Source of the DNA: Stentor coeruleus
Taxonomy: Eukaryota > Ciliophora > Heterotrichea > Heterotrichida > Stentoridae
Direction: 5' to 3'
Length of the DNA: 64,000 nt
Assembly: GCA_001970955.1 (NCBI GenBank)
Contig: MPUH01000074.1
Span: 1-64,000 of the forward strand
The notes below the pieces were generated by a model. That model was not told where the DNA came from. It did no database searches and was given only the letters and a program-made list of their open reading frames with translations. Below are positions 31,901 to 42,397 of the stretch, one piece after another. Each line of letters begins with the position of its first letter. Within the stretch, counting starts at the first letter, position 1. Made by a program: the position numbers and the translations under genes.

Positions 31901-33471
31901 TATTTATATTACTGAACAAAATTTCAGTAGAAAATGTCAAAAAAAATTGTATACTCAATATCAAAATGTATAAAAAACGCACATTTGGTATTGAGTATTT
32001 CATTGTATAACAATTTTTTTAATTAAATCATAGATTCTGTAGTGTTTAAACAATCTGCAAAGTTTTATATGAGATTTTTATTGAGGATCCTATATTTTTC
32101 TGTTTTTATAGATGTATATATGTTTATCCTCGATACCCTCATGTAATCTACTTTTTCTCTAAATTTTTACGATGCTTTGAAAATATAAACTAAAGTAAAT
32201 ATAAGATTTTTATTGATCTTATATATGAAATTCAATAGCTATTCTTATTGAAGGCATAAACTTCTATAGGATTTTAGAATTAATTTTAGTCTGTGGTTGA
32301 AGTTCACATGATAATATTAGGTTTATTTTGAGTATAGAATCAAGTCGCATAGGGAAACTTTTGAATGGGGAGATAATATAATCAAACTCTAGAAGTTTCT
32401 TATGATTTTTTAGAAGTTAAAACATATAAAATCATTGAGTTTGCTTTAGTGATCATTAATTTTAACAATTTCTCACAAGTTTCTGCTTTTCTTAAGACTT
32501 TGCAAGTATAAGGAAGAAAAAGGTGCAGTTCTGAAAAAATATTAATAAAAATTAAAAGATTCTGATGAAAATTATTCACAATAATTATTAGGTCATTTAA
32601 AACGGATCAACGCAAATGCTGAGATTAAGTATTAGAAAACCATATAATGGCTTCAAACAGCATTTGCAACTATAAAATATTTGCTATGCCTTTAATATTT
32701 GTATATAAAAAGACTGGTTTTTCACTAATTTTGTATAGAAACTCATTCATCGTAAAATAGGTATTCGAAAATTTGGCTTAAAAATAAATTAGCTTAATAG
32801 GTTTATTGCTTTTTCAATAGCAAGTCTTATAATTTCAACTGACACTAATTGACAGAAATAATTATTTTTAATATATAATGCTTAGCAAAATAATTTTTAA
32901 AAGGAAAATATATATTGTAGCAGATTCGCTTATAAATTATAATGGATGATTTCTTAATATATTATAAATTTCATAATAAGCCACTGTTAGTTAGTTCATA
33001 ATCACAGTATCATTTTTCTTATTATAACTAATACAAATATGAATCCATTTCATTACTGATAAATTGCAAATTTTTCAAAGTCTGAAATCCTTCTGAAGAT
33101 CCATTCTACATAAAAGTCTTTTACCCACTTATCCTAAATTATATACAGCATTCTCATACTTATGCAGTAAAAAAATCATAAACATTTTCCTTCAGCAAAA
33201 CATATTTTCCCTATAATAATCCTCAAAAATCCAATTCAAACTAATACATCTAAGTATTTAACTTTATTAATAAAATCTTATCTGTCCCTCAACTCTTACC
33301 AAAAAAACCCATATATTTCACCCAATAAAATTTCCAAATAATCATCTTTTCCACTAAATCCTTTTAATAATTTTTACATAAATTTCATTAAACCTAATCA
33401 TTATCTCAAATACTCATAATAAACACCTATATACACATTCTATCATATAAACATAAAAAAAGCAGCCTAAA
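31901..33471. other. long intergenic region with inverted repeat and possible gene relics
   Basis: Between divergent genes. It holds the inverted repeat at 31941-32020. Plus-strand coding-like scraps at about 32370-32510 (YDFLEVKTYKIIEFALVI, SQVSAFLKTLQV) and 32510-32680 in another frame may be remains of a decayed gene; no family was recognised. The last 350 bases are C-rich flank. Confidence 0.4.
31941..32020. repeat. inverted repeat able to form a long hairpin
   Basis: The arm ATACTCAATATCAAAATG (31951-31968) pairs with CATTTGGTATTGAGTAT (31982-31998) over 17 bp with one wobble and one bulge, around a 13-base loop. Outside it AAAAAATTGT (31941-31950) pairs with ACAATTTTTT (32010-32019), leaving an 11-base bulge on the right arm. 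It lies just upstream of the CK1-like kinase start (31900), so it could be in its promoter or be an RNA or a relic of a small element. No flanking target duplication was recognised. Confidence 0.75.
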
Positions 33472-34050
33472 ATGGAGCATCAGCCTAAAACCTTAGCATC
33501 AAAAATCCATCAAAATTCCTTATACCATTTATTCATCTGTGCTTTTACAGCTCTATCTTCAATATCCCTAACAATCTTCTTTAGACACATAGCCTTAATA
33601 ATCACATTAGCAGTGACTTCAACTATAACATTAATCTCAGGGATTATAGGGTTTAAAATCAACACCCGAACAAAAAAACCAGAACTTTTAAGGTTTTTTG
33701 TCATAGAAATTTTATTATTAGCATCATGGGATTTTGGAGGTGTAATATGTGTAATTTCTATATCACATGGTCTAATTACTACTAATATTACTGAAAAAGC
33801 GCTAATTATTACATTGAGTTGTTTTGTATATATTGGATTATTTATATATTTTTGGAGAGCTTTTTTAGTAATAAACAGATTCTTAGGTATTTTTAATAGA
33901 AGAAAAAATAGTCATTATAGGGTCATGATAAATACTAGAATTGATATTGAGTCAAATTTTATAGAGAAAGAAAAGTCTATAGGGATAATAGAAAAACTAT
34001 CTATAAAAAAAAGCTCAGAATTACAACAGGTGTCTATAAACACATCTTAA
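33472..34050 (+). CDS. four-pass membrane protein, unknown
   Basis: 192 aa. Four hydrophobic segments: about 17-37 (LYHLFICAFTALSSISLTIF), 41-62 (IALIITLAVTSTITLISGII), 75-96 (FVIEILLLASWDFGGVICVI) and 109-131 (ALIITLSCFVYIGLFIYFW). The N-terminus is short and the C-terminal 60 residues are charged and cytoplasmic by the positive-inside rule. The size and layout resemble small tetraspan proteins, but no signature such as a tetraspanin CCG was seen. Located 111 bp upstream of the kelch gene on the same strand. Confidence 0.75.
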   Translation: MEHQPKTLASKIHQNSLYHLFICAFTALSSISLTIFFRHIALIITLAVTSTITLISGIIGFKINTRTKKPELLRFFVIEILLLASWDFGGVICVISISHGLITTNITEKALIITLSCFVYIGLFIYFWRAFLVINRFLGIFNRRKNSHYRVMINTRIDIESNFIEKEKSIGIIEKLSIKKSSELQQVSINTS

Positions 34051-34161
34051 TCGTATAAATAAACAATATCATTACATTTTATATATGAGATGATTATAAA
34101 ATATACGATTTTCTTAAGAGTATATATAATAAAATAATAACATTTCATAGTTTTTATATAA

Positions 34162-35688
34162 ATGAACTTTGAAGAACAGGAATCTAGTACATCAAGAGTT
34201 TCAAGTCCGCCAAAGAAATTTGGGGAGACTGCATTAGGTAAATCTGTAACTAACTGCACTGATACACATGAAGTATTTAATCTTCTTGAAGCTAAAAAAA
34301 AGCAAATTAAAGAACTTCAAAGAGAAATAATTAGAGTAAATACTTCAGATAATCAAATTGATGATTTTGATCGGGTTACTAAAAGTAAATTTTATTTGAT
34401 GCCGTATATAAGAAAAACCCCAGTTAAAATTTTTTATAAAGAAAATAACGTCGCAACAAAAGTTAGGGCTAACTTAGAAAAACCCTTACCTGAAGAAGTA
34501 GAGATTTTTTGGTATAAGATGTCGAATTTAGGGTGGAAGCCTGAGACAAGGCAGGAAGCAACATTAACAAGTGTTGAAGGCAAACTGTACCTAATTGGTG
34601 GGGTAAGTCGAAGTATAAACTACGACATCAACGTTTTAAGCCCATTATCTAATCGTTGGGAAAAGTTACACCCAGGAGGAGTAGAACCTGATCCTCGTTT
34701 CGGTCACTCAGCCCTAAACTACAAAAGTAAAATCATCGTCTTTGGTGGAGGGACAAATTTCAACACTGTCCACAAGCTCCGCGAGTGTCTTAACGGAATA
34801 AAAATTTTCCACCCAGACACCTGTAATTGGGAATACCTAAAAACCTCAGGTACCTACATCTCAACTCGCAAATATCATTCAGCAGCAATAGTCGGTAAGC
34901 ATCTTTTCATCTATGGCGGCCTAAACCAAAAAAATAACCTCCTAGACGATTGCGCATTATTAAATCTCGAAAAAAATACATGGAAAAGTATCTACTTAGA
35001 AGGTCCAACTGAAAATGCATTTCAAACCTCAGTAACAGTTTTAAATGAAGACCAAAAAAACCTTTCTAGTATCTATCATATATCTCCATCAATATACAAC
35101 AAAGTAAAAAAACCTGGAATCTATATTTTTGGTGGTATTGGTCATGATAAACAAGCACATAATACCCTTTGGCTTGTAAATGTTGGTCAACGTCCTCTTA
35201 TATGGGAAAAGTTAAAAACAGATGGCCGAGGTCCATCTCCAAGATTTCTACATTCAATGATTTATAATGAACGATCTAATCATATTATTATATTTGGTGG
35301 AAGAATTGATATTTCACAAACAAATACATATACTTGCTATAATGATGTATATTTATTATGTATGCAAAGATTACTTTGGGTTAGAGTTCGTGTACAAGGA
35401 GAAATTCCTCCATCAAGATCAGGACATTGTGCATCTATGTTAGGAAATAATATGTTTATATTTGGTGGGGTTAGTAATACATGCTATTGTAGTAGTGATA
35501 TATATATACTAGAAACTGAGAATACAAAAGTTAAAGAACTTATACAGAAAGATGAGAAGAAAAGACAGTATCTTATTGATGTTGAAAATTATAAGGCTAA
35601 AAATAGACAAGCACATTCGGTTATGGCAAAAAGAAGCTCAAGGGCATTATCTAGATTGTCAGTTGTATCACGTGAAGGATATTATTAA
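34162..35688 (+). CDS. kelch-repeat protein
   Basis: 508 aa. Residues about 125-455 contain six kelch blades, seen as GG pairs followed by spaced Tyr/Trp: LYLIGGVSRS, IIVFGGGTNF, LFIYGGLNQK, IYIFGGIGHD, IIIFGGRIDI and MFIFGGVSNT. They form a beta-propeller for protein binding. The N-terminal 120 residues include a short coiled coil (FNLLEAKKKQIKELQREII); the C-terminus is basic (MAKRSSRALSRLS). There is no BTB or F-box domain, so it is closer to the simple kelch proteins such as the Rab9-effector type. Partner unknown. Confidence 0.92.
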   Translation: MNFEEQESSTSRVSSPPKKFGETALGKSVTNCTDTHEVFNLLEAKKKQIKELQREIIRVNTSDNQIDDFDRVTKSKFYLMPYIRKTPVKIFYKENNVATKVRANLEKPLPEEVEIFWYKMSNLGWKPETRQEATLTSVEGKLYLIGGVSRSINYDINVLSPLSNRWEKLHPGGVEPDPRFGHSALNYKSKIIVFGGGTNFNTVHKLRECLNGIKIFHPDTCNWEYLKTSGTYISTRKYHSAAIVGKHLFIYGGLNQKNNLLDDCALLNLEKNTWKSIYLEGPTENAFQTSVTVLNEDQKNLSSIYHISPSIYNKVKKPGIYIFGGIGHDKQAHNTLWLVNVGQRPLIWEKLKTDGRGPSPRFLHSMIYNERSNHIIIFGGRIDISQTNTYTCYNDVYLLCMQRLLWVRVRVQGEIPPSRSGHCASMLGNNMFIFGGVSNTCYCSSDIYILETENTKVKELIQKDEKKRQYLIDVENYKAKNRQAHSVMAKRSSRALSRLSVVSREGYY

Positions 35689-38425
35689 TAGAAGTTTATG
35701 AGATTATATTTTTATTGTTAATTTTATGATGAGTTTTTTGTTGTTGTTGTTGGAATCAGGTATGAGGTTTTGGAGTTTGAAGATTTCTTGAGATAAGGTT
35801 GACTTTGTTTTGTGTTGTTAGGGAAATTGTGCTAGTTTGTTGTAGATTTTCTAGTTTTTGTGGGAGAAGTTTGAGAAAGATAAATGAATAGGTTTGTTGT
35901 TAAGATGTTATGATAATATTAGGAAATATTGTGTTTGATAAAGAATGAGGAGATTTTGGAGGTAGGGAATGAAAAATCTATAAGACTTTTTTATGTTCTT
36001 TAAGAGTTATGCTATGATAAATAGTTTTACTTATACAGTTTATGTTTTTAGGTATTTTTTATATAATGCGTTTGCTTTATGACTTTGGAGTTTATGATTT
36101 TATATTCAAATATACTATGAATTATTATTATAGAATAACAGTCAAACAATTAGAATTCGGAATTGGGATATGCACATAATTTGAAGTATCACTAGGCGAA
36201 TAAAATGAAATAATCGAATAATGGTATTTGATTAACTTTTTTAAATATTATTACATGACATAATAATCAAAATATTTTGCCACACAAAAACTTAAAGCCC
36301 ACTATATATTTCTAAATCCACCAATGATAAATTTAGTTTATTAGATTTGTGTATTAAAAAGAATTAGTAAGTTTTATACATAAAATATATGCATTTCCCT
36401 GTAAAAATATAATACTAAAAACTGTAATAAAAAAAACACAGTAGTTTTTAGGACAAAATAAGTAAAGAATATGACTGTATTTATAAATAATCTTTAATTA
36501 TATCTATGATTTAAATGTGATTGTATTTTCTAAACAACTATATAAACATTGTATAATTATTCCTATGACATATTATACAAATACCTTTAGAATAACTAAA
36601 AATTTCTAATAAATTCAAATTATAATGAAAGTTCCTATATATTATTATACCTTAAGCTAGAGAAACTCTATCAAAACATCTTCTTTCATATATTCCTAGT
36701 TTTATTCTTATAAAAATAAAGTATTGACTCAAAAATAAAATTTTTGCCGAAAACTCTTATCTTAACCCCATTCCCATAATCAAAGCATCCTTATCCTCTT
36801 ACTTTCTTTTAAACTAGAAATCTTTATCATCCTATCTAATAAAATTAAATCCTTGTAATATTTTTCAACCTCTTTCTGTCAGATGCCTAAAATATCTAAA
36901 TTTTTTTTCTGATTATCATAAACAAAATATCTTATTTTATATATCTCACTTCAAATCCAGCAATTCTCTATGCAAATATACTCAGACATAGGGATTAAAT
37001 ATTTTTTTTCATATACAAGAAAAACTAAAAATTTAAAATTTCCCCTATACTTGAATCGAATTACATATAAAAGTTTGACTATAAAGAAGACAGTATAGCA
37101 TTTTACGATTAAAAAGATTTTTTAGATTTAAAATGATGTTAAAATTTCATATTAAAAAATTCATTTGGCATAACCCTATATGCACATTTACTGAAATCAA
37201 AATTTACCTTTACATTTTTAAAATGAGCATCATCACATAACCTCTTTAATAAACCTTTTAAGTATTTTTCTCTACGAAATCATAAAAAAACTCAACATCA
37301 ATCCTATAAACATATACAAAATAATCGAAATCCTTTTACCCAGATACTTGATATTCCTACATGCACAAACAATAAAAATCAAACATTTTTTATATACAAG
37401 CATTTAATTAGTTCCCTTATCTTTAATCATCTACACATAAATTCCTGTCCCTTTATCAAAAATTCTTATTATCCTTTATTTCTTAAACTTTACTTATCAT
37501 CCTTTAATCATAAAACCCTTTATCTATCTTTCTTCTTATTCATACAATAAAAATTATTAAATCCAAAGTCTATATATAAGCTTATTTTTAATAAAAATAG
37601 CATTCATGTCAATTAATTTTTTATTTTTGACTACATGAAACCATCCTCCACACAAAGTCCAATACATTTTTTTCATCATGTTAAAATCATTCTTATAACA
37701 TTATTTCACAAAAAAATCAAAATCTTTTTCTAGCATTTTGATTGAGCCATTTGAAAATTTTCCCTAGTGAGAGATTTTAGAAAGCCTTTCAAGGAAAATC
37801 TTAGGGGAAAATATCTTTGGTTTTTAGCAAGAAATAGCCAATCATAGTAAAAATTCAGCATAATTTCAATTTGTTTTAATTTAAGCAATGGTAGGAATTT
37901 GTTGTATCTTTGGTTTATTTAATGTGTATATTAAGAAGTTTAGGATAAATTTTTGGGTTATGAAGGTATTGGAAAATATCATTTAAATAGGTGATTTTTA
38001 TTAATAAAACTAGTTGAAAATCAAAGAGACCAAATTTTGTAAATAATTGGTTTTTCTGATAATAAAAGGAAATTTTTTTCATGCAATTAGAGATATAGGA
38101 AGATATATTGGGAAGATAAGGTTTTTTTGTGTTTTTTGTGTAGCTAAAGTGTTTGTTTTCGGTTTATGACATTTTTATTTTAGTGATAAAATTTTAAACG
38201 TTTCAATTAGTGGTAAAAAAATTGTGTTTATTGAAAACTATGAACAATTGATAAGAGAAAATTAGAATTTAGGTTAAAGGTTTAGCGTTCTTTTTATAAA
38301 TAAAATAGTTTTGGATAAAGAGTTTATAAGAGGAATATCCTCACAGGGGAAAATTTTGATATAATTTATACTATTTTTAGGGTTTATTTGATATTTACAT
38401 TTAATACTCTTAATCTTAAATTAAC
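35689..38425. other. 2.7-kb region without a protein gene
   Basis: The longest gap in the window between protein genes. It is G-rich from 35700 to about 35980, then AT-rich, C-rich from about 36640 to 37735, and G-rich again from 37850 to 38340. The switch at 37.74-37.85 kb coincides with a hairpin candidate RNA listed separately. No coding frame was found. Confidence 0.6.
37739..37850 (+). ncRNA. candidate structured RNA gene (hairpin)
   Basis: Nested pairing arms lie in order: TGATTG (37739-37744) with CAATCA (37839-37844); ATTTTCCCTA (37757-37766) with TAGGGGAAAAT (37802-37812, one bulge); AGATTTT (37772-37778) with AAAATCT (37795-37801). The inner loop contains GCCTTTCAA (37784-37792), 8 of 9 matches to the U5 snRNA loop consensus GCCUUUYAY, and GGTTTTTAG (37819-37827) 3' of the stem could be an Sm-type site. 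U5 stems normally leave that loop unpaired, while here GAAAG/CTTTC could compete. The base skew flips here exactly as it does around real genes. Strand is assigned from the U5-like reading; identity uncertain. Confidence 0.5.
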
Positions 38426-38800
38426 CTAGTCTGTACTTAAAAAGTCAAACAATTTCGCAGTCATTGGCAGCTTATATCGATATGCACAATCTGATCTTTC
38501 TTTTTCTATTAAAGGAAGAACTGGCAATTTAAGCAGATTCGGAGGGAAATACTGATTATTTTCGCAATTAAATTGTGAAGATAATATAAATGACCCATTT
38601 AACTGAATGGAATCGTTTAATTTGCAGTTTTTATAATGCGATAAATAAATTTCCAATGAAGTAAAATAAGTGTTACAACATGGACATTTATATATTCCGG
38701 CATCAAGATGACAAGAATTTATATGTGTTATTAAAAACACTTTGCTTTGAAAATGTTTCCTGCAGTCTTTATAGTAGCATTGAAGCTCTGATAGTTCCAT
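38426..38800 (-). CDS. small zinc-finger protein
   Basis: 124 aa. Two zinc fingers at the N-terminus: Cys8, Cys13, His26, His31 (C-x4-C-x12-H-x4-H) and Cys39, Cys42, His55, Cys59 (C-x2-C-x12-H-x3-C). The second uses Cys as the last ligand. The remaining 60 residues have no domain. Fingers of this C2H2/C2HC type bind nucleic acid or protein. The start follows a TATATAATATTAA run. Expression is supported only by composition and motif integrity. Confidence 0.82.
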   Translation of the reverse strand: MELSELQCYYKDCRKHFQSKVFLITHINSCHLDAGIYKCPCCNTYFTSLEIYLSHYKNCKLNDSIQLNGSFILSSQFNCENNQYFPPNLLKLPVLPLIEKERSDCAYRYKLPMTAKLFDFLSTD

Positions 38801-39768
38801 TTAATATTATATAAATAAACCATTTTCTCTTTAATAATTTTAGAAGAGGTTGAATATAGTTTTTTGTGTAGGATATTCTTTTTTTTTTAATAAAGTGTTA
38901 GATTTGATGGTTTTTTTACTTGGCTAGGTTTTTTGTTTTTGGTATGAAGATTATTTAAGAGGATTATTTTGATGATATAATTTAATAAAAATTGCTATTT
39001 AATTTTGTGGTTAAAAGAGAGTTAGTTTATGGGTTTTGAGTTGATTGTTAGGCATATAGTGTAGGGTTGAGTAATTTATATGAGAAAATATGTGTAAAAG
39101 CAAAAATTTAGGGATTTTATGTGTGAAATAAAATTTGGCATGGATTTAAAAGTTTTACTTTAAAATATAAAAATAAATAGGCTACCATCTAGAAATTATC
39201 CCTAAAACTAGTCCGAAAAACATTTATTATTAAGATCAAACTGTAGTAAATGATAAGTTTATAACTATTTTCCTAAAAGCAAGCATTTAATAATATTTTA
39301 ATTAGCAACAAATTATATAAAATAAAACCTACTCACACTATATAATTTATTCACTTTTAGTCAAACACACATAAATCATGCATAATCATCATCAAAGACT
39401 GTATTTATCAAAAATAAATATCAACCTTATATTTCAAATCTTCAAAACTAAACTATATCCATCCTACAAACAATCTTAAACATTAATAAAACCCTAAAAA
39501 AATTCAAAACCCAAAATAATCTAAAATCCCCTAATACATAAACCCATGATACATAAATTCCTTAAATCTACTTTATCCTAATAAAAACCCTTTTTTCTAT
39601 ATAAATCTTATATCTCACCAAATCAAAATGATAAGAATCTCCCTAATTTAAACTGAAAATATCATAAAACTTCAACTCAAAAATCTCATAACACTTTCAT
39701 TTAAATCATAAACTCAAATCTAATCATATCATTACATTTAAGAAGAGGCTGATAATAAACTATATAAA
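38801..39768. other. intergenic region between divergent genes
   Basis: G-rich left half, C-rich right half (from about 39360). No gene seen. Confidence 0.55.
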
Positions 39769-41274
39769 ATGGCTGCAATAAGAGCTGGTCTACTAAATCA
39801 AGGCCTAGGACAATTTCATGGGCTGAACTATTATAAAAACATAAACTATCAAGGGAGATATCCAAATCAGGATGGGGGGTTTGAATCTCAAAGCGAAAGT
39901 GATTCTGATGATTCATCAGAAGGGTCAAGGATTGTGCAAAGACAAAGTCAGAATTATGCTGAAAACATAGCATCGTTAGAAAAACGTAGGATTTTAATGG
40001 CGAAGAAAAATGAGTTCATTGAAAAAACAGAAAAAACCCTTAAGATCTTAGATACATTTATTGTTTTATTAGGTATTTCAGGAACAATAGCTGCTAATAT
40101 CGAGTCAGAAATGTATTATAGAAATAATAACTCAGATAATGATTATAGTACTCATATTAGAGGTTCTGTGTCAATAACTACTATTATATTATTAGTTATG
40201 ATTGCGGTTCATGCATCGCTTGATTATAAAATTACCAAGGAAAAAAGAGAAGCTCCTGAAGAAGATGTCCCAGATTTCTTTTTCAGTCATAATTTCTGGA
40301 TTATGATAGTTGAGTTGATTCTTAATGCAGTTCATTGCCCTCCTTGGGTACATAAGGTTTTTGTATCAGAACAACTTGGAGGAACTTTAACTGTCTCCAT
40401 AAACGAAGTCTGTGCAGCAATAATGCTCCTCCGCGTTTACCTTCTCGTAAAGCTTTTCCGCTACTATACAAAATGGACTTCTTCACATTCAAAAAAAATC
40501 TGTGAAACTTACGGAGCTCAAGCAAATTGGCTTTTCTCAGTAAAATCAATTCTAAAAATCCAACCTTTTTACATACTCATCCCACTTATCCTCATAAGCA
40601 TAATAATTTTTTCAGTATCAACCAGGATTTTTGAAAGACATTTCGCTTTATCAAACTCTTCTCAAGATTATAGCTACATTTGGAATTCAGCTTGGCTTGT
40701 TATGTTAACAATGACCACTGTAGGATATGGAGATTTTTTTCCTAGGACTCATATTGGCAGATTTATTATTGTCCTTTCATGCATTTGGGGTATTTTTATT
40801 ATTTCAATGATGATTGTAACACTTTCCAATTTTATACTTTTTACTAATGAAGAAGATAGGTCTTTTGAGTATATAAAAAAAGTTAAAGCGCTTAAGGCAT
40901 CTAAAAGATTTGCTAGACTTTATGTGAAAAAACAGCTAGAACAATATCTTTATTATCGTAAATGTAAACATGACCCTAATATCAATTTAGTGATGGAAGA
41001 AATGAACTTACTTATCAAATTTTACATTAAAAAATTCAAAGATTATCGTCATGATGCTTTATTTTCTGACCTTTCTGCAGCTGAAATGCTCACTGTGCTT
41101 AATGAAAGAATAAGCATGCAAATTTTTACTATTAGAAAACATTTGAATCTAGCTTTAAAAATCCATGAAAATTTGCATGTTGCGATTGTATCCCAGAATA
41201 AAATCAAAGAAAATCTTGATAGTTCAATTAAACATATTCAGGATCTTAGAAGAATCACTAATTTTATAAGTTAA
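39769..41274 (+). CDS. SK-type calcium-activated potassium channel
   Basis: 501 aa. Six membrane segments: S1 about 93-111, S2 133-152, S3 170-190, S4 212-232, S5 264-284 and S6 332-358, with the selectivity filter TTVGYGD at 316-322. S4 is poor in regularly spaced Arg, as in SK channels rather than voltage-gated ones. After S6 a basic helix (KKVKALKASKRFARLYVKKQ, about 370-389) sits where SK channels bind calmodulin, followed by a coiled coil. SK channels open when Ca2+-calmodulin binds and repolarise the membrane after Ca2+ entry. In a contractile ciliate this fits control after Ca2+-driven contraction or ciliary reversal, which is inference. Confidence 0.92.
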   Translation: MAAIRAGLLNQGLGQFHGLNYYKNINYQGRYPNQDGGFESQSESDSDDSSEGSRIVQRQSQNYAENIASLEKRRILMAKKNEFIEKTEKTLKILDTFIVLLGISGTIAANIESEMYYRNNNSDNDYSTHIRGSVSITTIILLVMIAVHASLDYKITKEKREAPEEDVPDFFFSHNFWIMIVELILNAVHCPPWVHKVFVSEQLGGTLTVSINEVCAAIMLLRVYLLVKLFRYYTKWTSSHSKKICETYGAQANWLFSVKSILKIQPFYILIPLILISIIIFSVSTRIFERHFALSNSSQDYSYIWNSAWLVMLTMTTVGYGDFFPRTHIGRFIIVLSCIWGIFIISMMIVTLSNFILFTNEEDRSFEYIKKVKALKASKRFARLYVKKQLEQYLYYRKCKHDPNINLVMEEMNLLIKFYIKKFKDYRHDALFSDLSAAEMLTVLNERISMQIFTIRKHLNLALKIHENLHVAIVSQNKIKENLDSSIKHIQDLRRITNFIS

Positions 41275-41693
41275 ATTTCATGACTATATCTTAATATAAA
41301 TAAAAAATTGATTGTGTAATTGGCAAAGAAAAAATATTTTACAATAAACAAACAGGCAGACAAAATTTAGCTAATGATTTCAGTTGTACTTAGCCCTCCT
41401 GCGCTTAAAAGAGATATTTTATATAAAAATGTAGGATATATTAAAATATTATTTTGGTATAATCATTCTCAATTTATCCAGTAATATTCTATTCATAATA
41501 TACCTTAACCAAAAACCCATTAAAAAAACCCAAATATCAAACCTTTTCCATATCTGACAAAACAACATAATCTCAAATACCCATACTATTTATTTCTCAA
41601 ACATTTTCCTACTTTCAAGCAATTCCTATCATCATCTAAAATAAAAAAATCATCAAAAACAACTCTTATAATCAAATTTTCATATTTATTTAA
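41275..41693. other. short intergenic region
   Basis: Mostly C-rich upstream flank of the next gene. Nothing else was recognised. Confidence 0.6.
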
Positions 41694-42359
41694 ATGAACT
41701 TAAAACCTAGGCCGATTTCCTTTTTACATCAGTCAAATGCTGAGAAAAAAACTCCAAATGACTCTTTTTGGGTTTTAAAAGCTGAAGACAATAGTAAAAA
41801 TCATGGAAAAATTAAACCACAAAGCCAGACTCAGGTAAAAAACACTGGGAATTTTGTAACAAGGTCAATCACCCCGCTTAGTTCAAAAATTATAGAGCCA
41901 AAAATAAATTTGGACCTTAGCCAAGCATATAAAAACCCTATACCAATATGTTCCCATATGCAAAATAGTAAAGTTTTATCAAATGATTACACTTCAACAC
42001 CTGATTTAATAAGTTATTTCAACAAAGAGCCATCACATAAACCACATTCAAGATCAGTTACTGACAGAAGATCAGCAACCCCATCACAAGCATCCCTTTT
42101 ATCATACAATCCTACACCAAATCCTATTGAAACTTATACCCTATACAATGAAAAGAACCTCAAATGCCTACGAAGCGAGCTCCAAAACCGTCGTGAGCTT
42201 CTCAAATCTTTCCAAACCACATCATCTCGTAAACAACTTGAACACAAATATTGGGCCCTTTTAAGTGAAATTGAAGAAACTACTCTTCGTATCAAACATC
42301 TTCAAATCACTAACACCCATTTACAAAAAGAAATTCATCATCTCCAATCTTCATACTAA
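41694..42359 (+). CDS. unknown protein with C-terminal coiled coil
   Basis: 221 aa. The first 140 residues are Ser/Pro/Lys-rich and likely disordered; residues about 145-220 form a coiled coil (CLRSELQNRRELLKSFQ, then LLSEIEETTLRIKHLQ). No domain was recognised. It ends 38 bp before the RPLP0 start on the same strand, so the two may share no independent promoter of normal size. A structural or basal-body role would be a guess. Confidence 0.75.
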   Translation: MNLKPRPISFLHQSNAEKKTPNDSFWVLKAEDNSKNHGKIKPQSQTQVKNTGNFVTRSITPLSSKIIEPKINLDLSQAYKNPIPICSHMQNSKVLSNDYTSTPDLISYFNKEPSHKPHSRSVTDRRSATPSQASLLSYNPTPNPIETYTLYNEKNLKCLRSELQNRRELLKSFQTTSSRKQLEHKYWALLSEIEETTLRIKHLQITNTHLQKEIHHLQSSY

Positions 42360-42397
42360 TAACTTAACCCTTAAACCTAATGGTAAATAAATAATTA

